DNA of 64,000 nt from Streptomyces sp. 6-11-2 (GTDB lineage: Bacteria; Actinomycetota; Actinomycetes; Streptomycetales; Streptomycetaceae). This document shows, piece by piece, positions 28,337-36,554 of this stretch; the stretch's first letter is position 1, and every line of letters begins with the position of its first letter. The notes under the pieces were generated by a model. The model saw only the letters and a list, made by a program, of their open reading frames with translations. It did no database searches and had not been told where the DNA came from. Position numbers and translations under genes: made by a program. The stretch lies in assembly GCF_006540305.1 (NCBI RefSeq), contig NZ_BJOR01000001.1, forward strand, positions 1,488,001 through 1,552,000. The letters are read 5' to 3'.

Positions 28337-28447
28337 AGGGCCTCCCCGGGCGTACGCGGCTCGACGACGGTCACAGGGTCTCCTCCGGCGGGCACGGCTC
28401 GACGGTCACACGGCCTCCTCCGAGTGGCACGGCTCGACGGTCACCAT
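28333..28447 (-). repeat. Chain of three coupled mini-ORFs in tandem repeats before ridA
   Basis: Between the acyl-CoA dehydrogenase stop (28441) and the ridA start (28336), a 35-38 bp unit is repeated three times. Each unit is a mini-ORF with the start GTGACCGTCGAGCCG, or a variant, and its own GGAG-type site inside: 28444-28406, 28409-28371 and 28374-28333. They encode VTVEPCHSEEAV, VTVEPCPPEETL and VTVVEPRTPGEAL. Every stop overlaps the next start as GTGA, beginning with the dehydrogenase stop and ending with the ridA GTG, so four successive termination-reinitiation events are possible. Units differ by substitutions and one 3-bp insertion, with the frame design kept. It may be slippage of the ridA start region, or a device that tunes ridA translation. 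Confidence 0.65.
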
Positions 28448-29580
28448 GCCTCCCCAGGCTCGCGCAACCCCGCGTACAGCTCCTTCGCGATGATCCCCCG
28501 CTGCACCTCACTCGCTCCCTCGTAGACCCGGGGAGCCCGCACCTCGCGGTAGAGGTGTTCGAGCAGGTGGCCGCGGCGCAGGGCGCGGGCGCCGTGGAGC
28601 TGGACGGCGGTGTCGACGACGAACTGCGCGGTCTCGGTGGCGAGCAGCTTCGCCATGGCGGCGCGTCCGGGGACGCCGGGGGCTCCCTCGTCGTACGCCG
28701 TCGCCGCCGCGTACACCATCAGGCGGGCCGCCTCCGTGCGCAGGGCCATCTCGGCGACCTGGTGGGCGACCGTCTGGAGGTCCCTCAGCTTGCCGCCGAA
28801 GGCGTCCCGGCGGGCGGTGTGGGTGAGGGCGGCGTCGAGCGCCGCCTGCGCCATGCCCACGGCGAAGGCGCCGACGCTGGGGCGGAACAGGTTGAGGGTG
28901 CCCATGGCCACGCGGAAGCCGCGGTCGGTCTCGCCGACCACGTCCTCGGCCGTGACGGGGACGCCGTCGAAGTCGAGCGCGCCGATGGGGTGCGGCGAGA
29001 GCATCTCCAGCGCGGTTCCGGTGAGCCCGGGGCGGTCGGCGGGCACCAGGAACGCGGTCACGCCACGGGAGCCCGCGTCCGGTGTCGTACGCGCGAAGAC
29101 GGTGTAGAAGTCGGCCTCGGGGGCGTTGGAGATCCAGCACTTCTCGCCGGTGAGCCGCCAGCGGGAGGGGCCGTCCGGGCGGGCCGCCAGCGCCAGTGCC
29201 GCCGCGTCCGAGCCCGCGCCCGGCTCGGTGAGGGCGAAGGCCGCGACCGCGCTTCCGTCCGTCACGCGCGGCAGCCAGTGGGCGCGCTGGGCGGGGGTGC
29301 CGTGGGCGTGGACGGGGTGGGCGCCGAGGCCCTGGAGGGCGAGGGCGGTCTCGGCCTCGGTGCAGGCGTGGGCCAGGGATTCCCGCATGAGGCACAGATC
29401 GAGGGCGCCGGAGGTGAACAGGCGCTCCAGCAGGCCGAGTCGGCCCAGTTCGGCGAGGAGCGCGCGGTTGACGTGGCCCGGCTCGCCCTTCTCGGCGAGC
29501 GGGCGCAGCCGGGCGGCGGCCACGGCACGCACCTCGGCGCACCAGGCCGCCTGTTCCGGTTCGAGCGAGAATGCGGGCAT
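28441..29580 (-). CDS. Acyl-CoA dehydrogenase
   Basis: A 379-residue FAD acyl-CoA dehydrogenase, introducing an alpha-beta double bond into a CoA thioester and passing electrons to ETF. Conserved parts: FALTEPGAGSDAAALAL (about 130-146), GEKCWISNAPEADFYTVFA, and the C-terminal FAD/substrate signature LHGARALRRGHLLEHLYREVRA (about 325-346), with YEGASEVQRGIIAKEL and its catalytic Glu near 355. The ATG 29580 was preferred over an ATG at 29622 because it aligns with the family N-terminus and has GAGAGGGG upstream. It is transcribed away from the CoA ligase, with a shared operator candidate between them, and is coupled by mini-ORFs to ridA. Confidence 0.9.
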   Translation of the reverse strand: MPAFSLEPEQAAWCAEVRAVAAARLRPLAEKGEPGHVNRALLAELGRLGLLERLFTSGALDLCLMRESLAHACTEAETALALQGLGAHPVHAHGTPAQRAHWLPRVTDGSAVAAFALTEPGAGSDAAALALAARPDGPSRWRLTGEKCWISNAPEADFYTVFARTTPDAGSRGVTAFLVPADRPGLTGTALEMLSPHPIGALDFDGVPVTAEDVVGETDRGFRVAMGTLNLFRPSVGAFAVGMAQAALDAALTHTARRDAFGGKLRDLQTVAHQVAEMALRTEAARLMVYAAATAYDEGAPGVPGRAAMAKLLATETAQFVVDTAVQLHGARALRRGHLLEHLYREVRAPRVYEGASEVQRGIIAKELYAGLREPGEAW

Positions 29581-29623
29581 TCGCCGGTCCCCTCTCCCCC
29601 GGCCGGCCGGGGCACGATCCACC

Positions 29624-29661
29624 GTATCGCGTACCGTTGACTGTCGTCACCAACACGATAC
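29624..29661. promoter_or_regulatory. Inverted-repeat operator between ACAD and CoA ligase
   Basis: GTATCG (29624-29629) and CGATAC (29656-29661) form perfect half sites 26 nt apart around TGACTGTCGTCAC (29638-29650). The same 13-mer followed by GATAC recurs upstream of the enoyl-CoA hydratase at 35797. Widely spaced half sites are also the layout of E. coli PaaX operators, and a PaaX-family gene lies in the cluster. Confidence 0.5.
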
Positions 29662-29703
29662 GCTCCTTGTGCGTGCCCACCACGACAAGGGGGCGAACCG
29701 GCC

Positions 29704-31335
29704 ATGGACACCTTGGACTCCGGCAGGGGCGGCACCGCGCGGCCGACGGCCTCGGCGCACGTGGACACCTTCGCGCGCGACCACCTGCCACCCTCGGACC
29801 AGTGGCCCGAGCTCCGCTTCGACCTTCCGGAACTGCGCTACCCGGACCGGCTCAACTGCGCCGCCGAGCTGCTGGACCCCATCGACGCCGGGCGCCCGGT
29901 GTTCCGTACCGCCGACGGCCGGACGTGGACCTACGGCGATCTGCGCGCCCGCGTCGACCGCATCGCGCACGTGCTGACCGGCGACCTCGGGGTGGTCCCC
30001 GGCAACCGCGTACTGCTGCGCGGCCCCACCACCCCGTGGCTGGCGGCCTGTTGGCTGGCCGTGCTCAAGGCGGGCGCGGTCGCCGTCACCGTGCTGGCCC
30101 AGCAGCGCCCGCACGAGCTGAGCACGATCTGCGAGATCGCCCGGGTCCGGCACGCGCTGTGCGACGTCCGGGCCGTGGACGACCTGGCCAAGGCGGAGAC
30201 ACCGGGGCTCGTCGTCACGACGTACGGGGGTGACGCCCCCGACGACCTGCTGCGCCGTCCGGCGCCCGGCACGCCGTACCCGGCCGTGGACACCGCCGCC
30301 GACGACGTCGCGCTCATCGCGTTCACCTCGGGCACCACCGGGCGGCCCAAGGGCTGCGTCCACTTCCACCGGGACGTGCTGGCCATCGCGGACACCTTCT
30401 CCCGCCATGTGCTCAGACCGCACGCGGACGACGTGTTCGCGGGCAGTCCCCCGCTCGGTTTCACCTTCGGGCTCGGCGGGCTCGTGGTCTTCCCGATGCG
30501 CGCCGGCGCCAGCGCGCTCCTCCTCGAACAGGCCCATCCAGGGCAGTTGTTGCCCGCGATCGCCGAGCACCGGGTGTCCGTGCTGTTCACCGCCCCCACC
30601 GCGTACCGCGCGATGCTCGACGCGCTCGACTCCCACGACGTCTCCTCGCTGCGGCGCTGTGTGTCCGCCGGGGAGAACCTGCCCGCGGCCACCTGGCACG
30701 CCTGGCACGAGCGGACCGGACTGCGCATCGTCAACGGCATCGGCGCCACCGAGCTGCTGCACATCTTCATCTCGGCGGCGGACGGGGACATCCGGCCCGG
30801 CACGACCGGAGTGCCCGTACCGGGGTGGCACGCGCGTGTGCAGGACGAGCACGGCGAGCCGGTGCCGGACGGGGTGCCGGGCCTGCTCGCCGTCCGGGGG
30901 CCGGTCGGCTGCCGCTACCTCGCCGACCCGCGGCAGCGCGTGTACGTGCGGGACGGCTGGAACGTCACCGGGGACACCTACGTCCGCGAGCCCGACGGCT
31001 ACTTCCGTTACGTCGCCCGCGCCGACGACATGATCATCTCGGCCGGGTACAACATCGCCGGTCCGGAGGTCGAGGACGCCCTGCTGCGCCATCCGGACGT
31101 GGTGGAGGCGGCGGTCGTCGGGCGGCCCGACGAGGACCGCGGGCAGGTCGTGGTCGCCTACGCCGTCCTCAGACGGGGCGCGCCGCGGGACGCGGAGGCG
31201 CTGCGCGCGTACCTCAAGTCGGAGCTGGCCCCGTACAAGTGCCCGCGCGAGATCGTCTTCCTGGACGTGCTGCCGCGCACGGCCACCGGCAAGCTCCAGC
31301 GGTTCCGGCTGCGCGCCGACGGCGTTCAGGGGTGA
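29704..31335 (+). CDS. Aryl/acyl-CoA ligase, 2-aminobenzoate-CoA ligase-like
   Basis: A 543-residue ANL-superfamily ligase that activates a carboxylic acid with ATP and CoA. The AMP-binding P-loop FTSGTTGRPKG is at about 208-218, the second motif GIGATELLHIF at about 346-356, the hinge and A8 region YVARADDMIISAGYNIAGPEV at about 436-456, and the catalytic lysine in RTATGKLQRFRL near the C-terminus. The overall look is that of benzoate/2-aminobenzoate-CoA ligases. The setting supports an ortho-substituted benzoate: a bifunctional monooxygenase/reductase typical of 2-aminobenzoyl-CoA (or salicylyl-CoA) metabolism is 1.3 kb away. Start ATG 29704 follows GGGGG-rich sequence. The exact substrate is inferred. 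Confidence 0.85.
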   Translation: MDTLDSGRGGTARPTASAHVDTFARDHLPPSDQWPELRFDLPELRYPDRLNCAAELLDPIDAGRPVFRTADGRTWTYGDLRARVDRIAHVLTGDLGVVPGNRVLLRGPTTPWLAACWLAVLKAGAVAVTVLAQQRPHELSTICEIARVRHALCDVRAVDDLAKAETPGLVVTTYGGDAPDDLLRRPAPGTPYPAVDTAADDVALIAFTSGTTGRPKGCVHFHRDVLAIADTFSRHVLRPHADDVFAGSPPLGFTFGLGGLVVFPMRAGASALLLEQAHPGQLLPAIAEHRVSVLFTAPTAYRAMLDALDSHDVSSLRRCVSAGENLPAATWHAWHERTGLRIVNGIGATELLHIFISAADGDIRPGTTGVPVPGWHARVQDEHGEPVPDGVPGLLAVRGPVGCRYLADPRQRVYVRDGWNVTGDTYVREPDGYFRYVARADDMIISAGYNIAGPEVEDALLRHPDVVEAAVVGRPDEDRGQVVVAYAVLRRGAPRDAEALRAYLKSELAPYKCPREIVFLDVLPRTATGKLQRFRLRADGVQG

Positions 31336-31444
31336 CGCCGCACGGCGGTGGGGGCGCGTACTCGACGGTGCTCGGCGGTGACGGCCCTCAGCGGCATCGG
31401 TGACCAGCGGCGTCGGTGACCAGCAGTGATGCCGAAGACCTAAA

Positions 31445-32266
31445 ATGATCAACGTGTCCGAGCAGCAGGCGCTACACGCCCCGAGGTCCCTCATCGTCAC
31501 GCTCTACGGCGCCTACGGCCGCTTCGCGCCAGGCCCGGTGCCCGTCGCCGAGCTGATCCGGCTACTGGCCGCCGTGGGGGTGGACGCGCCGTCCGTGCGC
31601 TCCTCGGTGTCGCGGCTCAAGCGGCGCGGGCTGCTGCTGCCCGCCCGCACCGCGCAGGGCGCGGCGGGATACGAACTGTCCGCGGAGGCAAGGCAGTTGC
31701 TCGACGACGGTGACCGCCGTATCTATGCCACGGCGCACCCCGGGGACGAGGACTGGGTGCTCGCCGTGTTCTCCGTGCCGGAGTCGGAGCGCAACAAGCG
31801 CCACGTGCTGCGCTCCCGGCTGGCCGGGCTCGGCTTCGGCACGGCGGCGCCCGGCGTGTGGATCGCCCCGGCCCGCCTGTACGAGGAGACCCGGCACACG
31901 CTGCGGCGGCTGGACCTCGACCCGTACGTGGACTTCTTCCGCGGCGAGCACCTGGGCTTCACGCCGACCGCTCAGGCAGTCGGGCGGTGGTGGGACCTGG
32001 CGGCGATCGCCGAGCAGCACGAGGCGTTCCTCGACCGGCACGCGCGCGTGCTGCGCGCCTGGGAGAAGCGCGCGGACACCCCGCCGGAGGAGGCCTACCG
32101 CGACTACCTCCTCGCCCTGGACTCCTGGCGCCATCTGCCCTACGTCGACCCCGGCCTGCCCGCGCGGCTGCTGCCCGCCGACTGGCCCGGCGCCCGCTCG
32201 GCCGCCGTCTTCCAGGGGCTGCACGAGCGGCTGCGGGACACGGGCGCCGAGTTCGCCGGGCTCTGA
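31445..32266 (+). CDS. PaaX-family transcriptional regulator
   Basis: A 273-residue PaaX-type repressor, a family that senses aryl-CoA thioesters such as phenylacetyl-CoA. The N-terminal winged helix reads SLIVTLYGAYGRFAPG and VDAPSVRSSVSRLKRRGLL; the central part (DWVLAVFSVPESERNKRHVL, then GVWIAPARLY) and the C-terminal PaaX_C domain (RDYLLALDSWRHLPYVDPGLP) are intact. The ATG 31445 and a GTG at 31454 both lack a clear ribosome binding site, so a leaderless or weakly translated message is possible. It lies in the middle of the aromatic-CoA cluster and is the obvious candidate to bind the repeated operator at 29624 and 35797, with the ligase product as inducer. Confidence 0.9.
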   Translation: MINVSEQQALHAPRSLIVTLYGAYGRFAPGPVPVAELIRLLAAVGVDAPSVRSSVSRLKRRGLLLPARTAQGAAGYELSAEARQLLDDGDRRIYATAHPGDEDWVLAVFSVPESERNKRHVLRSRLAGLGFGTAAPGVWIAPARLYEETRHTLRRLDLDPYVDFFRGEHLGFTPTAQAVGRWWDLAAIAEQHEAFLDRHARVLRAWEKRADTPPEEAYRDYLLALDSWRHLPYVDPGLPARLLPADWPGARSAAVFQGLHERLRDTGAEFAGL

Positions 32267-32270
32267 CGCC

Positions 32271-32680
32271 GGGCAACCGCCGACTGCCGGGCGGGACTTG
32301 GATGCCCTGCCGGCTGCCCGCTCAATAAGGCACCAGCCAAACACCCAGCGCCAGGCGGGGCTTGGGTGCGTCCGTGCGGCCCACCCCGCGCGGACGGCGG
32401 CCACCCACGCCGGTAGGGCGCGGGCGACGAGCTCCGGTCAACCACCCCATACCAGGCGGGGCTTGGGCACGCCCAGCTTCCCGCCAATAAGGCGCCGGTC
32501 AACCACCTAGCACCAGCGGGAACTTGAACGCATCCGCACGGCCCGCCCCCGCGCGGAGGGCAGCCGCCCATCCCGGTGAGTGAGACGCCGTCAACCGCCC
32601 AGCGCCAGGCGGGGCTTGGGTGCGTCCGTGCGGCCCGTCTGAGGGCGGCGGCTGCCCGCCCGGTAGGGCGCCGGCCAGAC
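32271..32680. repeat. Degenerate tandem array containing the 3' end of the monooxygenase/reductase gene
   Basis: About five diverged units of 60-97 bp share landmarks such as GCGCCAGGCGGGGCTTGGG, GTGCGTCCGTGCGGCCC, CAATAAGGC and CCGGTAGGGCGC. Unit starts are near 32275, 32340, 32436, 32498 and 32590. The last unit is inside the reading frame and encodes the final residues of the enzyme (RTDAPKPRLALGG). The others lie between this gene and the convergent paaX stop. It looks like repeated duplication of the gene's 3' end followed by decay. Confidence 0.65.
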
Positions 32681-34858
32681 GGCGGACCGGCCCGTGTAGC
32701 CCTGCTCGGCGGCCGCGTGCAGAGTCCAGTGCGGGTCGTACAGGTGCGGGCGGGCCAGCGCGCACAGGTCCGTACGCCCGGCCAGAATCAGGGAGTTGAC
32801 GTCGTCCCAGGAGGAGATCGCGCCGACCGCGATCACCGGTACGCCTACCTCGTGGCGGATCCGGTCGGCGAACGGCGTCTGGTACGACCGTCCGAACTCG
32901 GGGCGTTCGTCGGCCACCACCTGCCCGGTCGACACGTCGATCGCGTCGGCGCCGTGCGCGGCGAAGGCGCGGGCGATCTCCACGGCCTCGGCGGCGGTCG
33001 TACCGCCCTCGGCCCAGTCGGTGGCGGAGACGCGCACGGTCATCGGACGGTCCTCGGGCCACACTCCGCGTACGGCGTCGAAGACCTCCAGCGGGAAGCG
33101 CAGCCGCTTGTCCAATGAGCCGCCGTAGGCGTCGGTGCGCCGGTTGGTCAGCGGGGAGAGGAAGCCGGAGAGCAGATAGCCGTGGGCGCAGTGCAGTTCG
33201 AGCAGGTCGAAGCCGGACCGGGCGGCACGCCAGGCGGCGGCGGTGAACTGCTCGCGGATGTCGGTGAGCTGGGCCCGGCCGGCCTGGCGGGGTATCTGGC
33301 TGTCCGGCCGGTACGGCAGCGGGGAGGCGGCCGTCAGGGGCCAGTTGCCCTCGGGCAGCGGCTCGTCCATGCCCTCCCACATCAGCCGGGTCGAGCCCTT
33401 GCGTCCGCTGTGGCCGAGCTGCACGCCGATCGCGGTGTCCGGGGCCTGCCGGTGCACGAAGTCGGTGATCCGCCGCCAGGCGTCGGACTGCCGTCCGGTC
33501 CACAGGCCGGCGCAGCCCGGAGTGATCCGGCCCTCGGGGCTGACGCAGACCATCTCGGTCATCACCAGGCCCGCGCCGCCGAGAGCCCGGGCGCCCAGGT
33601 GGACGAGGTGGAAGTCGCCGGGAACGCCGTCGGTGGCCGAGTACATGTCCATGGGCGAGACGACGACCCGGTTGCGCAGGGTCAGTCCGCGCAGCCGGAA
33701 CGGGGTGAACATCGGCGGTGTCCCGGGCGGGCAGCCGAACTCCCGCTCCACGGCGTCGGTGAAGCGGGGGTCGCGCAGCCGGAGGTTGCCGTGGGTGACG
33801 CGGCGGCTGCGGGTGAGCAGGTTGAAGGCGAACTGGCGGGGCGGCTGGCCGAGGTAGCGGTCCAGGTTCTCGAACCACTCCAGGCTGGCCCGGGCCGCGC
33901 GCTGGGTGGAGGCGACGACCGGTTTGCGCTCCTGCTCGTAGGCGGTGAGCGCTTCGGCCAGCGAGGGCTGTTCGTCCAGGCAGGCGGCGAGCGCGAGGGC
34001 GTCCTCGACGGCGAGCTTGGTGCCGGAGCCGATGGAGAAGTGGGCGGTGTGGGCGGCGTCGCCGAGCAGCACCAGGTTGCCGTGCGACCAGCGCTCGGTG
34101 ACGACCGTGCGGAAGGTGGTCCACGCGGACTTGTTGGAGCGCAGCGGCCGCCCGCCGAGCGCGTCCGCGAAGATCTTGGCGCAGCGCTCGACGGACTCCT
34201 GCTCGTCCATGGTGTCGAAGCCGGCCGCGCGCCACACCTCCTCGCGCATCTCGACGATGACCGTCGAGGCGTCCGGCGCATACGGATAGCCGTGCAGTTG
34301 CGCCACGCCGTGCTCGGTCTCGGCGATCTCGAAGCGGAAGGCGCCGAGGGCGAAGTCGGCGGCCAGCCAGATGTAGCGGCAGCGGTGGCCGATCAGCCGG
34401 GGCCGGAAGAGGTGGGCATGGGCCTCGCGGGTGGCGCTGTGCACGCCGTCGGCGGCGATGACCAGGTCGTACGTCCGCGACAGCCGCTCCGGGTGCGGCG
34501 CCTCGGTGCGGAAGCGCAGGTCGACGCCGAGCGCGCGGCAGCGTTCGTGCAGGATCCGCAGCAGGCGCCGTCTGCCGAGCGCGGCGAAGCCGTGGCCGCC
34601 GGAGGTGTGCCGGGTGCCCCGGTGCACGATGTCGATGTCGTCCCAGCGCACGAACTCCCGGCGCAGGGCCTCGTACACCACCGGGTCGGCGTGTTCGATG
34701 CCGCCGAGCGTCTCGTCGGAGAGCACGACGCCGAACCCGAAGGTGTCGTCGGGCGCGTTGCGCTCCCAGACGGTGATCTCACGGGCCGGGTCGAGCCGTT
34801 TCAGCAGGGCCGCGGCGTACAGGCCGCCGGGTCCGCCGCCGATGACCGCGACCCTCAT
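32591..34858 (-). CDS. Bifunctional 2-aminobenzoyl-CoA (or salicylyl-CoA) monooxygenase/reductase
   Basis: A 755-residue fusion. Residues 1 to about 370 are a class A FAD monooxygenase (VAVIGGGPGGLYAA at 3-16; LVLLGDAAHTAHFSIGSG at about 276-293), and from about 390 on an old-yellow-enzyme FMN reductase (FTPFRLRGLTLRNRVVVSPM; catalytic region HCAHGYLLSGFLSPLTNRR). This architecture is known from the Azoarcus 2-aminobenzoyl-CoA monooxygenase/reductase and from salicylyl-CoA 5-hydroxylases. The ATG 34858 is preferred (GGAGG upstream); a GTG at 34870 is possible. The gene starts 18 bp after the enoyl-CoA hydratase stop, so the two form an operon. The last 20 or so residues do not resemble the family end and come from the repeat array. 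Confidence 0.88.
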   Translation of the reverse strand: MRVAVIGGGPGGLYAAALLKRLDPAREITVWERNAPDDTFGFGVVLSDETLGGIEHADPVVYEALRREFVRWDDIDIVHRGTRHTSGGHGFAALGRRRLLRILHERCRALGVDLRFRTEAPHPERLSRTYDLVIAADGVHSATREAHAHLFRPRLIGHRCRYIWLAADFALGAFRFEIAETEHGVAQLHGYPYAPDASTVIVEMREEVWRAAGFDTMDEQESVERCAKIFADALGGRPLRSNKSAWTTFRTVVTERWSHGNLVLLGDAAHTAHFSIGSGTKLAVEDALALAACLDEQPSLAEALTAYEQERKPVVASTQRAARASLEWFENLDRYLGQPPRQFAFNLLTRSRRVTHGNLRLRDPRFTDAVEREFGCPPGTPPMFTPFRLRGLTLRNRVVVSPMDMYSATDGVPGDFHLVHLGARALGGAGLVMTEMVCVSPEGRITPGCAGLWTGRQSDAWRRITDFVHRQAPDTAIGVQLGHSGRKGSTRLMWEGMDEPLPEGNWPLTAASPLPYRPDSQIPRQAGRAQLTDIREQFTAAAWRAARSGFDLLELHCAHGYLLSGFLSPLTNRRTDAYGGSLDKRLRFPLEVFDAVRGVWPEDRPMTVRVSATDWAEGGTTAAEAVEIARAFAAHGADAIDVSTGQVVADERPEFGRSYQTPFADRIRHEVGVPVIAVGAISSWDDVNSLILAGRTDLCALARPHLYDPHWTLHAAAEQGYTGRSAVWPAPYRAGSRRPQTGRTDAPKPRLALGG

Positions 34859-34876
34859 GGCACCGGTCACCTCCGG

Positions 34877-35704
34877 TCACCTCCCCCGCCACTTCGGGGG
34901 GCGCTTCTCGGTGAAGGCCGCGTGGAACTCGGCGTAGTCCTCGCCGTTCATCAGCAGGGCCTGGGTGGAGGCGTCCAGTTCGACCGCGGCGGACAGGGGC
35001 ATGTCCAGTTCGGCGGTGAGCAGGGCCTTGGTCTGGGCGAGGGCGAGGGCGGGGCCGTCGGCCAGCCGGCGGGCCAGGGAGCGCGCGGCCTCGTCGGCGC
35101 TGCCCTCGTCGGTGAGGTGGCTGATCAGGCCGATCCGCTCGGCCTCGGCCGCCCGTACCGGCTCGCCGAGCATCAGCAGCCGGGTGGCGTGGCCGAGCCC
35201 GACCACCCGGGGCAGCAGATAGGCGGCGCCCATGTCGCCGCCGGACAGGCCGACGCGGGTGAAGAGGAAGGCGAACCGGGCGGTGGGGTCCGCGACCCGG
35301 AAGTCCGCCGCCAGGGCCAGGACCGCTCCCGCCCCGGCCGCCACCCCGTGCACCGCCGCGATCACGGGGAACGGGCATTCCCGTACGGCCCGCACGACCT
35401 GTCCGGTCATCCGGTTGAAGTCGAGCAGCTCGGACGTGTTCATGCTCAGAGTGGCGCCGATGATCTCGTCCACGTCGCCGCCGGAGCAGAAGCCGCGGCC
35501 CTCGCCGGCCAGTACCAGGGCGCGCACGGCCCGCTCGCGGGACAGTTCGGCGAGCAGGTCGCGCAGGTCGGCGTAGGCGCCGAAGGTGAGCGCGTTGAGC
35601 TTGTCGGGCCGGGCGAGGGTGACCGTGGCGACGCCGTCGGCGCGCTCGACGCGCAGATGGCGCCACTGGGAGGTGCGGTCGGTGGAGCCGGTGAAGGGAC
35701 TCAT
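34877..35704 (-). CDS. Enoyl-CoA hydratase/isomerase family protein
   Basis: A 275-residue crotonase-fold protein. The oxyanion-hole loops are visible as GRGFCSGGDVDEI (about 69-81) and HGVAAGAGAVLALAADFRVA (about 121-140), and the C-terminal trimerisation helix ends FHAAFTEKRPPKWRGR. Such enzymes hydrate or isomerise enoyl-CoA esters, here presumably a ring or ring-opened intermediate made from the monooxygenase/reductase product. The start ATG 35704 has GAGGAGG upstream and gives a normal family N-terminus. It is the first gene of the operon with the monooxygenase/reductase, behind the operator candidate at 35797. Confidence 0.9.
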   Translation of the reverse strand: MSPFTGSTDRTSQWRHLRVERADGVATVTLARPDKLNALTFGAYADLRDLLAELSRERAVRALVLAGEGRGFCSGGDVDEIIGATLSMNTSELLDFNRMTGQVVRAVRECPFPVIAAVHGVAAGAGAVLALAADFRVADPTARFAFLFTRVGLSGGDMGAAYLLPRVVGLGHATRLLMLGEPVRAAEAERIGLISHLTDEGSADEAARSLARRLADGPALALAQTKALLTAELDMPLSAAVELDASTQALLMNGEDYAEFHAAFTEKRPPKWRGR

Positions 35705-35796
35705 GACGCAGGGCCTCCTCGGGGGGACTGCCACGAACCGCTGCCGCGCAGGCCTCTGCCTCGACGGCTCTCCCCACCGAAGTTATCACTTGTTCA

Positions 35797-35822
35797 TGAC
35801 TGTCGTCACGAGTACGCGATAC
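35797..35822. promoter_or_regulatory. Second copy of the aromatic-cluster operator
   Basis: TGACTGTCGTCAC (35797-35809) followed by CGCGATAC (35815-35822), matching the site between the dehydrogenase and ligase. It lies 93 bp upstream of the enoyl-CoA hydratase start in the 319-bp gap 35705-36023. A further CGTCAC...GGTCACGG stretch follows at about 35847-35862. Confidence 0.45.
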
Positions 35823-36023
35823 AGTCGCGCCTCCGTGACCGGTACTCGTCACTTGGTCACGGCTCGTCGATAGGGAGGTAACGACGGGAGTGACCGGGGG
35901 GAGGACGGCCGTCCCTCGGGGTAAGCCGACCGTGCCGGGCCCGGCGGCCCCGAGGACGAGGCCGCCGAAAGTCCCCGCGGACGGCCCCCGTACCATTCCC
36001 CTCGTTGAAAGCGGGACAACCTG

Positions 36024-36554
36024 ATGGTCATCACCGGGACGCCCCCCGCCACGAACGGACACACCTTGCACGAACCCCCTTCAGCCCCAGCCCACCCGTC
36101 GCCCGGCCACCGCCCCTCACGGAGGCACTTCGTGCCGTCTCTTCCGTCCTGGCGCGTCGCGCTGCCGCACTCGGCGGCCGCCGTGCCGGTGGCCCGCGCC
36201 CTGGTCCGTACGGCGCTGACCGAGCTGGAGCACACGGCCGACAGCGACACCGCGGAGCTGCTCACCGCGGAGCTGGTCGCGAACGCCGTGGAGCACACCG
36301 CGGGCCGGGGTCCGATAGAGCTGGTGGTGGAGCTGCTGCCGACCGGCTGCCACGTCGAGGTGCACGACCCGGACCCGGACCCGCCCGGCGGGCTGACCCG
36401 GCCGGGCCTCACGGCCCCGGACCCCTGGCAGGAGCACGGGCGCGGCCTGCTGCTGATCCGCGCCCTCAGCTCCGCCTGCGGGCACCGCCCGACCGCGTCG
36501 GGCAAGGCGGTGTGGTTCAGGCTGTCCGGTCCGCCTCGGCCGCGCCCGGCGTGA
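36024..36554 (+). CDS. Anti-sigma-factor-like ATP-binding protein (HATPase)
   Basis: A 176-residue protein with a GHKL/HATPase domain of the RsbW type. The N box is ELLTAELVANAVEHTAGRG (about 80-98) and the G1 and G2 regions are CHVEVHDPDPD and EHGRGLLLIRALSSACG (about 138-154). The first 40 residues are polar, proline-rich and probably disordered. Streptomyces encodes dozens of these small kinases, which regulate anti-anti-sigma factors or act in conservon-like systems; partners cannot be named here. Its 3' end overlaps the convergent permease gene by 38 bp. No typical ribosome binding site is seen at the ATG. Confidence 0.82.
   Translation: MVITGTPPATNGHTLHEPPSAPAHPSPGHRPSRRHFVPSLPSWRVALPHSAAAVPVARALVRTALTELEHTADSDTAELLTAELVANAVEHTAGRGPIELVVELLPTGCHVEVHDPDPDPPGGLTRPGLTAPDPWQEHGRGLLLIRALSSACGHRPTASGKAVWFRLSGPPRPRPA

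Noticed and set aside
28333..28447. 35-38 bp repeats before ridA as a CRISPR array
   Set aside because: The spacing is too short, there are no spacers of constant length, and the units are coding-like with overlapping stops and starts.
32140..32571. Minus-strand frame of 143 codons in the repeat array behind paaX
   Set aside because: The repeats are diverged copies of a gene end with no start context; the frame changes between copies and overlaps paaX.
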